Shown here: piece after piece, positions 1 through 12,524 of the stretch
How the letters are laid out: each line of letters begins with the position of its first letter
Position numbering within the stretch: the first letter of the stretch is position 1
Source of the DNA: Ovis canadensis
Lineage: Eukaryota; Chordata; Mammalia; Artiodactyla; Bovidae
Reading direction: 5' to 3'
NCBI RefSeq assembly: GCF_042477335.2
Contig: NC_091255.1
Coordinates: 34,574,501 to 34,638,500 of the forward strand
DNA length: 64,000 bases
Notes under the pieces: model-generated
What the model was told of the DNA's origin: nothing
Databases searched by the model: none
What the model saw: only the letters and a program-made list of their open reading frames with translations
Position numbers and translations under genes: made by a program

Positions 1-1565
1 AAGATATACAGCCAAGCTGTATCCCAATTGGCTTTTAGAAGCAGCCTTGGGACTGCTGAGCAGATAAGCTTGTTGGAGATGGATATACTCACCCATCACC
101 TCTCAGCACACGGGAGGCAGCAAAGGGCATGGAGATGAAGACACGGGTTTGGGAGTCTCTCGGGCCTGGTCTCATCTGCAAAAAAAGAACAATGATGCTC
201 AGTGATCCAGTTTTCATCTTAGAAAACTGCTGGGAAGATGAAGGGAGCTAGCTCCTCGAAGTGCCAGGCATGAAACGGATGCCATTCAATAGGTCCTGTC
301 TCCCCACTCCCAGGACAGTTGTTAAAAAAACATCTATTCAACCACTTTATGTGCTCACAGCGCATCTTGTTCTGGAAGGACTCACTGTACAAATTTATAT
401 TCATATAAACTAAAATAGAATTGTATGAAGTCGCTACATCGATCAAGTGAAGTTACAATGAGAGCAGGGAGGGGATAAAATGAAATGAAAAGTGAAGGTG
501 GTACAGGAAACACGGGTTTTCAGTTATATTTTGGTTATGGATTTGAGGGATGGGTCAAATGTTTGACTCAAAAACTTCCCAGAGGACAAACCAAAGAGGC
601 CCTATAGCTAGTTGCTAGACGGAGTGCTTGAAAGAGAAAACTAAGTGAGTTCCCAAGAAAAGCACATTTCTGAACCAAAAATTTTTTTACATATATTCCC
701 TTTGATTCAGAAATGGCTTTTCTAGCAATCTATCCCTTAGAGGTTCTCACTTGTACACAAAAACATAGGTGTATATAAAGCAAAATGCAAATGAAAACCA
801 GCTAAAATTCCCATCAGATTGGACTGATTAAATCAATTGTTCCAAACTATGGACTACTATACAACTACAAAGCAGAAAAAGAATGATGGATTCATGTATG
901 CTAACATGGATGGAACTGTCTTGCTCAAAGTCTTCTGTTCCACTCTCCGTCTTGGCTGTGCCGAGGAGAATTGGGGAGGGCCTGTCCCACCTTTCAGGAG
1001 TGGCCAGGGGAAGAGCAGTGCCCCTAGAACTTACAGGTCAGAGAAGACTCCTGGGCCCAGCATCTCAGACTGTGAAAGCAACAGAAGGTAGTAAGACAAG
1101 AGGGCAGGAAGGAAACTGAGGACCAGTTTCACAACCCCTGTGGGTCATCAGCTGGAACACTTTCAGACAAAGCCGGGAGGAGGAAGATTTTAAGGAGGCC
1201 AATTTTCAAAAGTTATCTGGCTTCGGGGTCAAGTCTTAGTAATTTGAATATAAAAAAGAAAGGTCACTTAACCCTAGTGGAGTGAGGCGTATGATTACCT
1301 TCACACATTATGTTTTAATAGTACCTAGTATTATTTGAACGAAGTGGGTTTTTTAACAAGCTCCTAAAAGGCCCTGAAGCATCAGGAAGGGAGCAAAGAT
1401 CCAACGCACTGCAAACAGATAACTTTGAAAATTCAAACCTCAGAAGGAGTGCTTCTATGGGTTCTCTCCTAACCAAACAGGATGCTGTTTCAACGCACAG
1501 AAAGTATTTGAGTGCCATCTAATGGCCAGAGAGAGCAGCTGCTTAGGAAAATAAAAAAAGTTACG
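1..1565. other. Flank without a recognised gene
   Basis: Mostly unique sequence. The only known element I see is a short, old LINE-1-like stretch near 820-910, resembling the L1 3' region that encodes a YYTT-type segment and a nearby methionine-rich motif. The open frames here are short and carry no domain signature. Confidence 0.5.
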
Positions 1566-1582
1566 CATTCCGTGTTTGTTAC

Positions 1583-1785
1583 TGTTTAGTTGCTAAGTCA
1601 CATCCGACTCTGTTGTAACCCCATGGACTATAGCTCTCCAGGCTTCTCTGTCCATGGGATTTCCCAGGCAAGAATACTAGGTTGCCATTTTCTTCTCCAA
1701 GGGATCTTCCCAACCCAGGGATTGAATCTGCTTTTTCTGCATTGGCAGGTGGATTCTTTACCCCTGAGCCACCAGAGAAGTCCAC
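1583..1785 (-). repeat. Bov-tA SINE
   Basis: Reads in reverse as the ruminant Bov-tA consensus: the tRNA-Glu-derived head with its 'ccaccagagaag' end at the right, then the BovB-derived body with 'ccatgggatttcccaggcaagaatact'-type sequence. It abuts the BovB LINE that follows. Confidence 0.85.
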
Positions 1786-1789
1786 TATT

Positions 1790-3996
1790 TATCTGACTAC
1801 CAATGCCAAAGATGGAGAAGCTCTATACAGTCAACAAAAACAAGACCGGGAGCTGACTGTGGCTCAGATCATGAGCTCCTTATTGCCAAATTCAGACTCA
1901 AATTGAAGAAAGTAGGGAAAACCACTAGACCATTCAAGTATGACCTAAATCAAATCCCTTATGATTATACAGTGGAAGTGAGAAATAGATTTAAGGGTCT
2001 AGATCTGATAGATAGAGTGCCTCATGAACTATGGAATGAGGTTCATGACATTGTACAGGAGACAGGGATCAAGACCATCTCCATGGAAAAGAAATGCAAA
2101 AAAGCAAAATGGCTGTCTGGGGAGGCCTTACAAATAGCTGTGAAAAGAAGAGAAGCGAAAAGCAAAGGAGAAAAGGAAAGATATAAGTATCTGAATGCAG
2201 AGTTCCAAAGAATAGCAAGAAGAGATCAGCGATCAATGCAAAGAAATAGAGGAAAACAACAGAATGGGAAAGACTGGAGATCTCTTCAAGAAAATTAGAG
2301 ATACCAAGGGAACATTTCATGCAAAGACGGGCTCGATAAAGGACAGAAATGGTCTGGACCTAACAGAAGCAGAAGATATTAAGAAGAGGTGGTAAGAATA
2401 CACGGAAGAACTGTACAAAAAAGGTCTTCACAACCAAGATAATCATGATGATGTGATCACTAATCTATAGCCAGACATCTTGGAATGTGAAGCCAAGTGG
2501 GCCTTAGAAAGCATCACTATGAACAAAGCTAGAGGAGGTGATGGAATTCCAGTTGAGCTGTTTCAAATCCTGAAAGATGATGCTGTGAAAGTACTGCACT
2601 CAATATGCCAGCAAATTTGGAAAACTCAGCAGTGGCCACAGGACTGGAAAAAGTCAGTTTTCCTTCCAATTCCAAAGAAAGGCAATGCAAAAGAATGCTC
2701 AAACTACCGCACAATTGCACTCATCTCACATGCTAGTAAAGTAATGCTTAAAATTCTCCAAGCCAGGCTTCAGCAATACGTGAACCGCGAACTCCCTGAT
2801 GTTCAAGCTGGTTTTAGAAAAGGCAGAGGAACCAGAGATCAAATTGCCAACATCCGCTGGATCATGGAAAAAGCAAGAGAGCTCCAGAAAAACATCTATT
2901 TCTGCTTTATTGACTATGCCAAAGCCTTTGACTGTGTGGATCACAATAAACTGTGGAAAATTCTGAAAGAGATGGGAATACCAGACCACCTAACCTGCCT
3001 CTTGAGAAATCTGTATGCAGGTCAGGAAGCAACAGTTAGAACTGGACATGGAACAACAGACTGGTTCCAAATAGGAAAAGGAGTACGTCAAGGCTGTATA
3101 TTGTCACCCTGCTTATTTAACTTATATGCAGAGTACATCATGAGAAATGCTGGGCTGGAAGAAATACAAGCTGGAATCAAGATTGCCAGGAGAAATATCA
3201 ATAACCTCAGATATGCAGATGACACCACCCTTATGGCACAAAGTGAAGAGGAACTAAAAAGCCTCTTGATGAAAGTGAAAGTGGAGAGTGAAAAAGTTGG
3301 CTTAAAGCTCAACATTCAGAAAACAAAGATCATGGCATCTGGTCCCATCACGTCATGGGAAATAGATGGAGAAACAGTGGAAACAGTGTCAGACTTTCTT
3401 TTTTGGGGCTCCAAAATCACTGCATATGGTGACTGCAGCCATGAAATTAAAAGACGCTTACTCCTTGGAAGAAAAGTTATGACCAAGCTAGATAGTATAT
3501 TCAAAAGCAGAGACATTACTTTGCTGACTAAGGTCTAGTCAAGGCTATGGTTTTTCCTGTGGTCATGTATGGATGTGAGAGTTGGACTGTGAAGAAAGCT
3601 GAGCGCTGAAGAATTGATGCTTTTGAACTGTGGTGTTGGAGAAGACTCTTGAGAGTCCCTTGGACTGCAAGGAGATCCAACCAGTCCATTCTGAAGGAGA
3701 TCAGTCCTGGGATTTCTTTGGAAGGAATGATGCTAAAGCTGAAGCTCCAGTACTTTGGCCACCTCATGCGAAGAGTTGACTCATTGGAAAAGACTCTGAT
3801 GCTGCGAGGGATTGGGGGCAGGAGGAGAAGGGGATGACCGAGGATGAGATGACTGGATGGCATTACGGACTCGATGGACGTGAGTCTGAGTGAACTCCGG
3901 GAGATGGTGATGGACAGGGAGGCCTGGCGTGCTGCGATTCATGGAGTCACAAAGAGTCGGACACGACTGAGCGACTGAACTGAACTGAACTGAACC
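1790..3996 (+). mobile_element. BovB (RTE) LINE, 5'-truncated, degraded
   Basis: A non-LTR retrotransposon fragment. The first part (about 1800-2300) codes for the lysine-rich linker between endonuclease and reverse transcriptase. A second open frame (about 2462-3538) covers most of the reverse transcriptase, including the FIDYAKAFD and RYADDTT catalytic motifs. Stops and frame changes near 2298, 2400 and 2470, and a stop at 3536-3538, separate the pieces. The C-terminal part continues to about 3850 with further lesions. The 3' end is the typical 'ctgaactgaactgaactgaa' tail at about 3977-3996. The endonuclease half is missing, so the copy cannot be autonomous. Confidence 0.92.
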
Positions 3997-4109
3997 AATG
4001 CTACACAACGCTTTTCTAGATACAAAAAAGACAAGACTCAGTTACTTCCTTTCAAGGAACGAATGATCTTAAGGAGAAGGGACACGGTTCTCTACCCTCT
4101 GCTGTCCCA

Positions 4110-4245
4110 GGTCCTGTGCTCAGCACATTCACCTTTGTTCATTTAACCATCACAGTACATTGAGACTTAGCTGTCCTTTCCTCACTTTACATACAGGATT
4201 CAGAGACAGGCATTGCCCGAGGTCACAGTCAGGTAGAAACCGAGC
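4110..4245 (+). repeat. MIR SINE remnant
   Basis: The stretch 'cctcactttacatacaggattcagagac' followed by 'gcccgaggtcacagtcaggtag' matches the core of the old mammalian MIR element. The rest of 3997-4690 is unique, with no recognised gene. Confidence 0.6.
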
Positions 4246-4689
4246 CAGCCTCAGGACCCAGACCCAGAAGGCACCGGAAGAGGAAAAATCCTTGGGCTGG
4301 GTATCCAGAGACCTGGCCCCCACCCCCAGCTTACCCACTGACCTGCTGTGTGATTTGAAGTCTTCCTCCGCTGGGCTCCCATACCCCGTCTGCTGGCCTT
4401 GTCAATCTGCTAGACTTTAAGGATGAGCCCAGGATTCTCAGCTTCACATCTGACAGCTTGGGGGTGCTAAAGCTCATGTGCTCACACCCCAGGACACATG
4501 CCCTGGCAGCCAAGGGGAGGTAACTGGTGCACTGAGAAAGTACCTAACTCTGTTCTGCTCCATCATCAATCAGCCTCCCTCTGCCTGGCCTTGGCCTCCA
4601 AGACCTGGAGTCTCACATGTTACCCAGAATTCTAGAAGCCCTCCCATGATATAATAATAAAGATAAAAGATAACTAATAGTACTTGCCT

Positions 4690-4962
4690 GGCAGGCCAGT
4701 GGTTAAGAATCTGCCTGCCAATGCAGGGAGCACGAGTTCAATCCCTGGTTTGGGAAGATTCCATATGCCTCGGGCAAGTAAGTCCCTGCCCTACAACTAG
4801 GGAACCTGCCCTCTAGAGCCTGTGCTCTGCAACAAGAGAAGCCACCACAATGAGAGGCCTGCACACTGCAACTAGAGAGGAGCCCCACTTGCCGCAACTA
4901 GAGAAAGTCTGCAGGCAGCAACAAAGAACTGGCACAGTCAAAATAAATTAAAGCAAATAAAT
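4690..4962 (+). repeat. CHR-type tRNA-derived SINE
   Basis: Begins with the tRNA-Glu-like head ('ccagtggttaagaatctgcctgcc', then a B-box-like 'gagttcaatccc'). The body carries the CHR phrases 'gagcctgtgctctgcaacaagagaagccacc' in imperfect form, and it ends in an AT-rich tail. Confidence 0.8.
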
Positions 4963-5039
4963 ATTTTAAAAGGTAACTAATAAGGACCTACTGCATAGCA
5001 AGCACATGGAACTCTTCTCAGTATCAGTAATGGTCTATG

Positions 5040-5150
5040 TGGGAAAAGAATCTTAAAAAGAGCACTCATACGAATATGTATAACATTCACTGCTGTACAG
5101 CAGAAACTTATGCAACATTGTCTGTCAATTATACTACAATTTAAAAAATT
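5040..5150 (+). repeat. LINE-1 3' end remnant
   Basis: The phrase 'tgctgtacagcagaaactta..caacattgt' followed by 'attatactacaat' is typical of the end of a ruminant L1. It lies directly left of the larger inverted L1. Confidence 0.6.
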
Positions 5151-5154
5151 TTTT

Positions 5155-7140
5155 TACTCCATTGTATATTCTTGCCTCCTTTGTCAAAGATAAGTTGTCC
5201 ATATGTGTGTGGATTTATCGCTGGGCTTTCTATTTTGTTCCATTGATCTATATTTCTATCTTTGTGCCAGTACCATACTGTCTTGATGACTATAACTTTG
5301 TAGTAGAGCCTGAAGTCAGGCAAGTTGATTCCTCCAGTTCCATTCTTCTTTCTCAAGATTGCTTTGGCTATTCGAGGTTTTTTGTATTTCCATACAAATC
5401 TTGAAATTATTTGTTCTAGTTCTGTGAAAAACATCGCTGGTAGCTTGATAGGGATTGCATTGAATTTGTAGATTGCTTTGGGTAGTATACTCATTTTGAC
5501 TATATTGATTCTTCCAATCCATGAACATGGTATATTTCTCCATCTATTAGTGTCCTCTTTGATTTCTTTCATCAGTGTTTTATAGTTTTCTATATATAGG
5601 TCTTTAGTTTCTTTAGGTAGATATATTCCTAAGTGTTTCATTCTTTTCGTTGCAATGGTGAATGGAATTGTTTCCTTAATTTTAAATCCACACACATATG
5701 GACACCTTATCTTGACAAAGGAGACAAGAATATACAATAGAGTATAGACAATCTCTTTAACAAGTGGTGCTGGGAAAACTGGTCAACCACTTGTAAAAGA
5801 ATGAAACTAGATCACTTTCTAACACCACACATGAAAATAAACTCAAAATGGATTAAAGATCTAAATGTAAGACCAGAAACTATAAAACTCCTGGAGGAGA
5901 ACATAGGTAAAACACTCTCCGACATAAATCACAGCAGGATCCTCTATGATCCACCCCCCAGAATTCTGGAAATAAAAGCAAAAATAAACAAATGGGATCT
6001 AATTAAAATTAAAAGCTTCTGCACAACAAAGGAAAATATAAGCAAGGTGAAAAGACAGCCTTCTGAATGGGAGAAAATAATAGCAAATGAAGCAACTGAC
6101 AAACAACTAATCTCAAAAATATGCAAGCAACTTCTGCAGCTCAATTCCAGAAAAATAAATGACCCAATCAAAAAATGGGCCAAAGAAATAAATAGACATT
6201 TCTCCAAAGAAGACATATGGATGGCTAACAAACACATGAAAAGATGCTCAACATCACTCATTATTAGAGAAATGCAAATCAAAACCACAATGAGGTACCA
6301 CTTCACACCAGTCAGAATGTCTGTGATCCAAAAGTCTGCAAGCAATAAATGCTGGAGAGGGTGTGGAGAAAAGGGAACCCTCCTACACTGTTGGTGGGAA
6401 TGCAAACTAGTACAGCCACTATGGAGAACAGTGTAGAGATTCCTTAAAAAATTGCAAATAGAACTGCCTTATGACCCAGCAATCCCACTGCTGGGCATAC
6501 ACACTGAGGAAACCAGAACTGAAAGAGACACGTGTACCCCAATGTTCATCGCAGCACTGTTTATAACAGCCAGGACATGGAAACAACCTAGATGTCCATC
6601 AGCAGATGAATGGATAAGAAAGCTGTGGTACATATACACAATGGAGTATTATTCGGCCATTAAAAAGAATACATTTGAATCAGTTCTAATGAGATGGATG
6701 ACACTGGAGCAGATTATACAGAGTGAAGTAAGCCAGAAAGAAAAACATCAATACAGTATACTAACACACATTTATGGAATTTAGAAAGATGGCAATGATG
6801 ACCCTGTATAAGCGACAGCAAAAGAGACACAGATGTGTAGAGTGGACTTTTGAACTCTGAGGGAGAGCGAGAGGGTGGGATGATTTGGGAGAATGGCATT
6901 GAAACATGTATACTATCATATAAGAAACGAATCGCCATTCTATGTCCAATGCAGGATACAGGATGCTTGGGGCTGGTGCACGGGGATGACCCAGAGAGAT
7001 GTTGTGGTGAGGGAGGTGGGAGGGGGGTTCATGTTTGGGAACGCATGTACACCTGTGGTGGATTCATGTCAATGTATGGCAAAACGAATACAGTATTGTA
7101 AAGTAAAATAAAGTGAAAATTTTAAATTAAAAAAAAATTT
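5155..7140 (+). mobile_element. LINE-1 copy with inverted 5' segment
   Basis: The right part (about 5688-7135, plus) encodes the C-terminal third of L1 ORF2 and the 3' UTR, ending in an A-rich tail. The left part (about 5160-5686) encodes the preceding ORF2 segment on the minus strand. About 50 bases around the HTYG[QH]LIFDKG codons occur at both ends of the inverted piece (near 5160-5213 and 5688-5741). This pattern is known from twin priming during L1 integration. A loose A/T-rich flanking match (near 5141-5157 and 7127-7147) may be the target-site duplication but is low in complexity. Stops interrupt the frames, so it is a dead copy. Confidence 0.88.
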
Positions 7141-7404
7141 TTTTAACTGAAAAATAAATAAATATTTGGTGTTTGAATCTAGTTCTCAGCACACGGATCC
7201 TAAAACCCTTGGAACCTCTGTGTGATGTGTGTTTTTCATGCTAGCGAGGTGACTGGGGTGGAGGCCCTTTGATCACTTCAGAATGAGGACTGGTCCCAGA
7301 ATAGTAAATAGGTCTCCAGGGATAAAGGCTGAAGATTGAATTAACCTCCAAGGCCAATGACTTAAGCAGTTGTGCCTACATAATGAAACCTCTCTAAAAA
7401 CCTG

Positions 7405-7990
7405 TCAATGCAGATGAATGGATAAAGAAGCTGTGGTACATATTCCATTGTATTGATGGAATATTACTCAGCTATGAAAAGGTATGCATTTGTGTCAGGT
7501 GAACCGAATTGAATGAATCCAGAGACTGTTATACAAAGTAAGTCAGAAAGAGATAAACAAATATTGTTGATTAATGTATATGGAGCCTATTATACAGAGT
7601 TAAGTAAGTCAGAAAGAGAAATATTGTTTATTAACAGATATATATGAAATCTAGAAAAATGTACTGACAAACCTATTTGCAGGGCAGGAATAGAGATGCA
7701 GACATAAAGAAGGGACTTGTGGACACTCAGGAGAAGGAGAGGGTAGGAAGAATTGAGAGAGCAGCATTGAAACATATTACCATGTGTAAAATAGATGGCA
7801 AGTGACAAATTGCTGTGTAACACAAGGAGATCAACCCAGCGCTCTGTGACAACCTCAAGGGGTGGGGTGGCAAGGAGGTTCAAGAGGGAGGGGATACATG
7901 TATACTTATGTCTGATTCATGTTGCTGTATGACAGAAACCAACACAACATTGTAAAGCAATTATCCTGCAATTAAAAATAATTTTTTTTA
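7405..7990 (+). repeat. LINE-1 3' fragment
   Basis: Repeats phrases of the L1 3' end ('gatgaatggataaagaagctgtggtacat', later 'aacacaacattgtaaagcaattat') with an internal local duplication near 7530-7650. No open frame of note. The 7991-8261 stretch beside it is unique. Confidence 0.8.
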
Positions 7991-8261
7991 AAAATGTCAA
8001 CTTTACCATGTGTATCACTAATTGGCTATTCCCCACTTGTATCCTTTACAAGAAACTGGTAACTAAATTGTTTTCCTGAGTTCTATGAGTTGTTCTAACA
8101 AATGATCAAACCTAGGGAATCTCTTCAAACAGAAAGGTAGAGAACCCGGGAAACCCCATTTGCAACTGGTGTATGAAGCGGGGGGTGGTCTTGTGGGACT
8201 GAGCCCCATCAACCATGGCGTCTTCACTTACTCTGGGTAGTTAGGGTCAGAAGTGAACTGA

Positions 8262-8545
8262 GGACTTCCCTGGTGGCACAGTGTATAAAAATCCGCCTGC
8301 TAATGCACACAACAGGAGTTCAGTCCCTGGTCCAGGAGGATCTCAGATGCCTCAGGGCAACTAAGCCCATGTGTGCCACAACTACTGAGCTGTGTTCTAG
8401 AGCCTGGGAGCCACAGCTACTAAAGCTCATGTGCCTAGAGACCAGGCTCTGCAACAAGAGATGCCACAGCAATGAGAAACCCAGGCACAGCAATGAAGAC
8501 CCTGGGCTGCCAAAATAAATTTTTTAAATCTTGAAAAACAAACAA
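8262..8545 (+). repeat. CHR-type tRNA-derived SINE
   Basis: Starts 'gacttccctggtggcacagtg' and follows the CHR body ('gcctcagggcaactaagcccatg', 'gcaacaagagatgccac'), then an A-rich tail. Confidence 0.85.
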
Positions 8546-8727
8546 AGAAAGGAAGAAGTGAGTTGAGTTGGAGGAACCCTAGCTGGTATCCAGAACGTTG
8601 GTGTTGGGGGGTGGGAAAAAGAAAACACTTCTCTCTGCCTATACCTCTTGCCATAGAGTCCTCCACTGTACTTATTAACCACTAAAAGAAAAAAAAACTA
8701 TGACTTATGTATAACATTTTTAAAGGT

Positions 8728-9645
8728 TACTAAAAGCATCAAGGCTGTATATTGTCACCCTGCTTATTTAACTTCTATGCAGAGTAAGTACATCATGAGA
8801 AACACTGGGCTGCAAGAAGCACAAGCTGGAATCAAGATTGCCAGGAGAAATATCAATAACCTCAGATATGCAGATGACACCACCCTTATGGCACAATGTG
8901 AAGAGGAGCTAAAAAGCCTCTTGATGAAAGTGAAAGTGGAGAGTGAAAAAGTTGGCTTAAAGCTCAACATTCAGAAAACTAAGATCGTGACATCTGATCC
9001 CATCACTTCATGGGAAATAGATGGAGAAACAGTGGAAACAGTGTCAGACTTTATTTTGAGGGGCTCCAAAATCACAACAGATGGTGATTGCAGCCATGAA
9101 ATTAAAACACGCTTACTCCTTGGAAGGAAAGTTATGACCAACCTAGATAGCATATTCAAAAGCAGAGATATTCCTTTGCCAACAAAGTTGTGTCTAGTCA
9201 AGGCTATGGTTTTTGCAGTAGTCATGTATGGCTGTGAGAGTTGGACTGTGAAGAAAGCTGAGTGCCAAAGAATTGATGCTTTTGAACTGTGGTGTTGGAG
9301 AAGACTCTTGAGACTCCCTTGGACTGCAAGGAGATCCAACCAGTCCATTCTGAAGGAGATCAGCCCTGGGTGTTCTTTGGAGGGATGATGCTAAAGCTGA
9401 AACTCCAGTACTTTGGCCACCTGATGTGAAGAGTTGACTCATTGGAAAAGACTCTGATGCTGGGAGGGATTGGGGGCAGGAGGAGAAGGGGACGACAGAG
9501 GATGAGATGGCTGGATGGCATCACCGACGCGATGGACATGAGTCTGAGTGAACTCCGGGAGTCGGTGATGGACAGGGGGCCTGGCGTGCTGCGATTCATG
9601 GGGTCGCAAAGAGTAGGACACGACTGAGCGACTGAACTGAACTGA
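8728..9645 (+). mobile_element. BovB LINE 3' fragment
   Basis: The 3' part of a BovB copy. It keeps an open frame of about 200 codons (8777-9388) that includes the reverse transcriptase YADD motif at its start and the C-terminal region, then the UTR and the ACTGA-repeat tail near 9625-9645. It is closely similar to the 3130-3996 copy, so both inserted fairly recently. Confidence 0.9.
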
Positions 9646-11355
9646 TTGTGACAAAACCGCTTACTCCAGAACTCGGTAGCTTAAAACAAGAGATATTTGT
9701 CCCTTCACAGTTTCTGTGAGTCAGGAATCTGGCGGCTGTTTAGCTGTCTCTGACTCAGTATCTCACAGGCTGTAGCAACTGTATCAGCTGGTGCTGAAGT
9801 CATCTGGAGCTCCCCTGAGGCTGAAGGATTCACTTCCAACTTACTCTTGTGACTGTAGGAAGGAAGCTTTGGTTCCTCTTCTCGCGAACTCCTGTATCAA
9901 GACACTGACAACTCGGCAACTGGTTCCTCCCAGCACGAGTAACCCAGGAGAGACAGGGGGCTCAGGATGGAAGCCATCGTTGTCTTTATGAATCCTTTTA
10001 TAATCTGAATTTAGAAGTGACAGACCATCATTACCTCCAAAATAGTCTCTTGGCCATAACGTCTAATCCTTGTACTACATAGGAAGGGGTGTGAAGAGTC
10101 TCAAAGAGTCGGACACGACTGAGTGACTGAACTGAACTGAACTGAACTGAAGAGCTTTTGGGCTTCCCTTGTGGTTCAACTGGTAAAGAATCCACCTACA
10201 TTGCGGGAGACCTGGGTTCAATCCCTGGGTTGGGAAGATCCCCTGGAGAAGGGAAAGGCTACCTACTCCAGTATTTAATTGGAGCCTCTTTGCAAACCTA
10301 TGATGTCTTATTTGATAGATGAGCAAACTGAAGTTCAGAGAAAGGTATCAGTCACACGAGGAGTCAGTGAAACTCCTTAGGCCTGGTCACCTCCAGCCCA
10401 GGGCCAGTTAAGGCCAGAAACCATTACACAACAGGAACTGAGTTAGGTAACATCGTGCCTCTGCCGGGAGTCTCCAACACTGAGGATTCTACAAAAAAAG
10501 GAAGAAAGTCCATGCCTACTCCCCAGAGGCCTGGATTTGCTGAGATGCGGCAGTGTTGTTCCGCTTTCAAGCAGAAATGTTTACTAGCTGCGTGCCAAGC
10601 TGCTCACAAAGCAGGCAGCCCCCTGGGCCTGGAACACACACCCTGGTGCCCCTCCTAGCATGGCAGGATGTGCAGTGGGGTTCAGGAAGCCCTGAAAACT
10701 GAGAGGCTGCAGAAGATGCCTGTCCTGACCCCCCTCTCTCAGGCTGCACTCTCAAGTGGGTCCTTTTGGTGACTCCCATGCCTGCTCTGACATGGTGAGG
10801 ACTGTTCTCCCAGGTCAGTGACCCAGGGCCAGGAGAGATCTGAGGAGACTTGAGGGCAGACAGCTCTGAACTCAACCCTTGGCTCTGAAAGCCCCTACCT
10901 CCTGTCCACATGAAGGCTTGGTCCCAGGTGTCCAAGTCCCAGGAGAAGGAAGACTCCGAGGGACACAGAACAGTAAGTGCCCAGCGCTTCTCACCCACCA
11001 TCCCAGCCCTGCCCCTTCACCCTCCTGACCGACCTCACGCTCCACCCTGGCACCCAGGAAGCTGACCTCTTCCAGTGTCTCCCAGGCCCCCTCTGGACAC
11101 CCCTCTTCCTATGGCTTTTCCTCCCACTCCTTTTCCCCTCCCTTCTCCCAACAAAGTCTATCAGCAGATGCCCTGGGGTTTTATAAAACTGATTCTAAAT
11201 GCTGAATAGGAGTTTGCCAGGTGAAGAGCAGTGATCCCCATGGGAGTCCTGCATTGGTAGGGGTCCAGGAAGTGGCTATTCTCTGCCTTCCTGAATGTCC
11301 TCACCAACCCAACATCCACTCTCTCCCCGTAAACATCCCTGCTGCCTTTAAAAAA
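9646..11355. other. Flank without a recognised gene
   Basis: Holds a BovB tail scrap (about 10088-10152, 'agtcggacacgactgagtgactgaactga') and a truncated Bov-tA SINE on the plus strand (about 10156-10275). The remainder is unique. A minus-strand frame at 10567-11001 (144 codons) has no domain I recognise and is probably chance. Confidence 0.5.
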
Positions 11356-11359
11356 AAAA

Positions 11360-11770
11360 AAAAATGACCTGAGAGTTGCCAGTCGAGTTTTGTTGAAGGC
11401 AAAATGAGGACTGCAGCTCAGAAGACAGCACTTCAGATAGCGCTGAGAAACTGCTCCAAAGAGGGAGACAGAGGAAGGTCAGTATATATGTGATTTTAAT
11501 AAAGGGAGAGTTCATGTAACCTGTATTTGCAGGCTTCTGCTCGTCACGAGGAGCATACCTCCCCATGAAGAATTTTAGTGCTTTTCTAGATGTGAGGAGA
11601 TGCAAGAATTGGGCTCATAAAAATCAGCTCCTGAAAAGACCTAACGCTCTAAAGACCTGTTGTGCCAGGTTTTCCTTGAGCACAGAGGGCCCTATTCCTG
11701 ATCTCCATCCTGAACTCCCTTCAGGGGATGTTAAAGGTCAGCAGCTGCAGCAGCATATGATTTAATCCTT
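11360..11770 (+). repeat. Old interspersed repeat, class not determined
   Basis: Begins after a poly(A) run. It contains phrases I associate with old mammalian repeats ('cagatagcgctgagaaactgctcc', 'tagtgcttttctagatgtgaggagatgcaag', 'gggctcat'). I cannot say which family, and no coding frame is convincing. Confidence 0.35.
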
Positions 11771-11811
11771 GTAGAGGTAGACAGCCAGTGCCCATGGCAA
11801 GTGCCAATTTA

Positions 11812-12297
11812 TAGTTGACACCCCCAGGGTCCCCCAGCCCGGCAGTGCTGGCTGGTGAAGCCCGGAGGCTGGAGGACTTGGAGGAAAAGAAGAAAGAGAG
11901 GCTGAAGGAAAGGGAAGAGAGGCTGAAGGAGCTCCGGCTTCGGCTGTTCAATAAGGAGCCCCAGCTTCGGTTGCCTGATAAGGAACCCTGCTTGCAGTCT
12001 CCTGAGGTGATCCATGCTCAACCAGAGAAGCCAAGGAGCCAGAAGATCGCGATCAAGAAGGTAGAGCTCAGGTGCAAGGCCAGCCACACCAAGGGACCGC
12101 ACATGAACAAGCAAATGGCGTGCACCAAGACCCTCGAAGAGACAGACTTGAATCCAGGTGCTTACAAAGCCTCCTCTGCCCACTGTCGATCTCCTCACCC
12201 CCTCACCAGAGAACCCCCACACACACACCTTCCCCTGGGCGGTGATTTAGGACTGCCCGATCAGGTGGCATCCAGACCTAGGCCAGCCTGCAGCTAA
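11812..12297 (+). other. Lysine/glutamate-rich open frame without ATG, origin unknown
   Basis: An open frame of about 160 codons follows a stop at 11812-11814. It has no ATG until an internal methionine near 12100. Residues 19-45 are a run of K, E, R and L with heptad-like spacing (LEDLEEKKKERLKEREERL), predicted to be a charged helix. A duplicated phrase follows (NKEPQLRLP and DKEPCLQSP). Near 12158 there is a possible phase-1 donor (cag|gtgctt) that would match the first recognised NLRP1 linker exon, and an acceptor-like 'cccccag' lies at 11820-11826. It may be a lineage-specific upstream exon, a decayed retrocopy of an unrelated gene, or chance. I do not recognise the protein. Confidence 0.3.
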
Positions 12298-12524
12298 GAG
12301 GCTTACTGGGGTGGGGAGGGGAGGTTGCTGGATTCCTCTTCTAGCCAAGTGGATTCCTAGGATCCCGTGTGGTCCTCACAGGGCCTGGACGGGGTGCTCA
12401 GAGGGCCAGAGAGGGAGGAGGCTGGAATTCAGAAGGGCAACTGGAAGGGAGGGTTGGGGGTTTCATGCCCGACTCCTAAGCAGGCACTTGCCTGGCCTTG
12501 TGTTATAAGCACGGACTTGGGAAC

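Noticed and set aside
2480-3538. 352-codon frame with reverse transcriptase motifs
   Set aside because: It is the reverse transcriptase part of a BovB LINE; the same sequence recurs at 8777 and on the minus strand elsewhere. Not a host gene.
4690-4962. tRNA-like head with A- and B-box-like sequence
   Set aside because: Diverged tRNA-Glu-derived SINE head followed by a SINE body. No intact tRNA gene was seen in this or the other SINE copies.
5141-5737. 198-codon minus-strand frame
   Set aside because: It is the inverted ORF2 segment of a LINE-1.
5801-6784. Two long plus-strand frames
   Set aside because: LINE-1 ORF2 C-terminal fragments broken by a stop.
10567-11001. 144-codon minus-strand frame
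   Set aside because: No domain, no splice or promoter context, and GC-rich chance composition.
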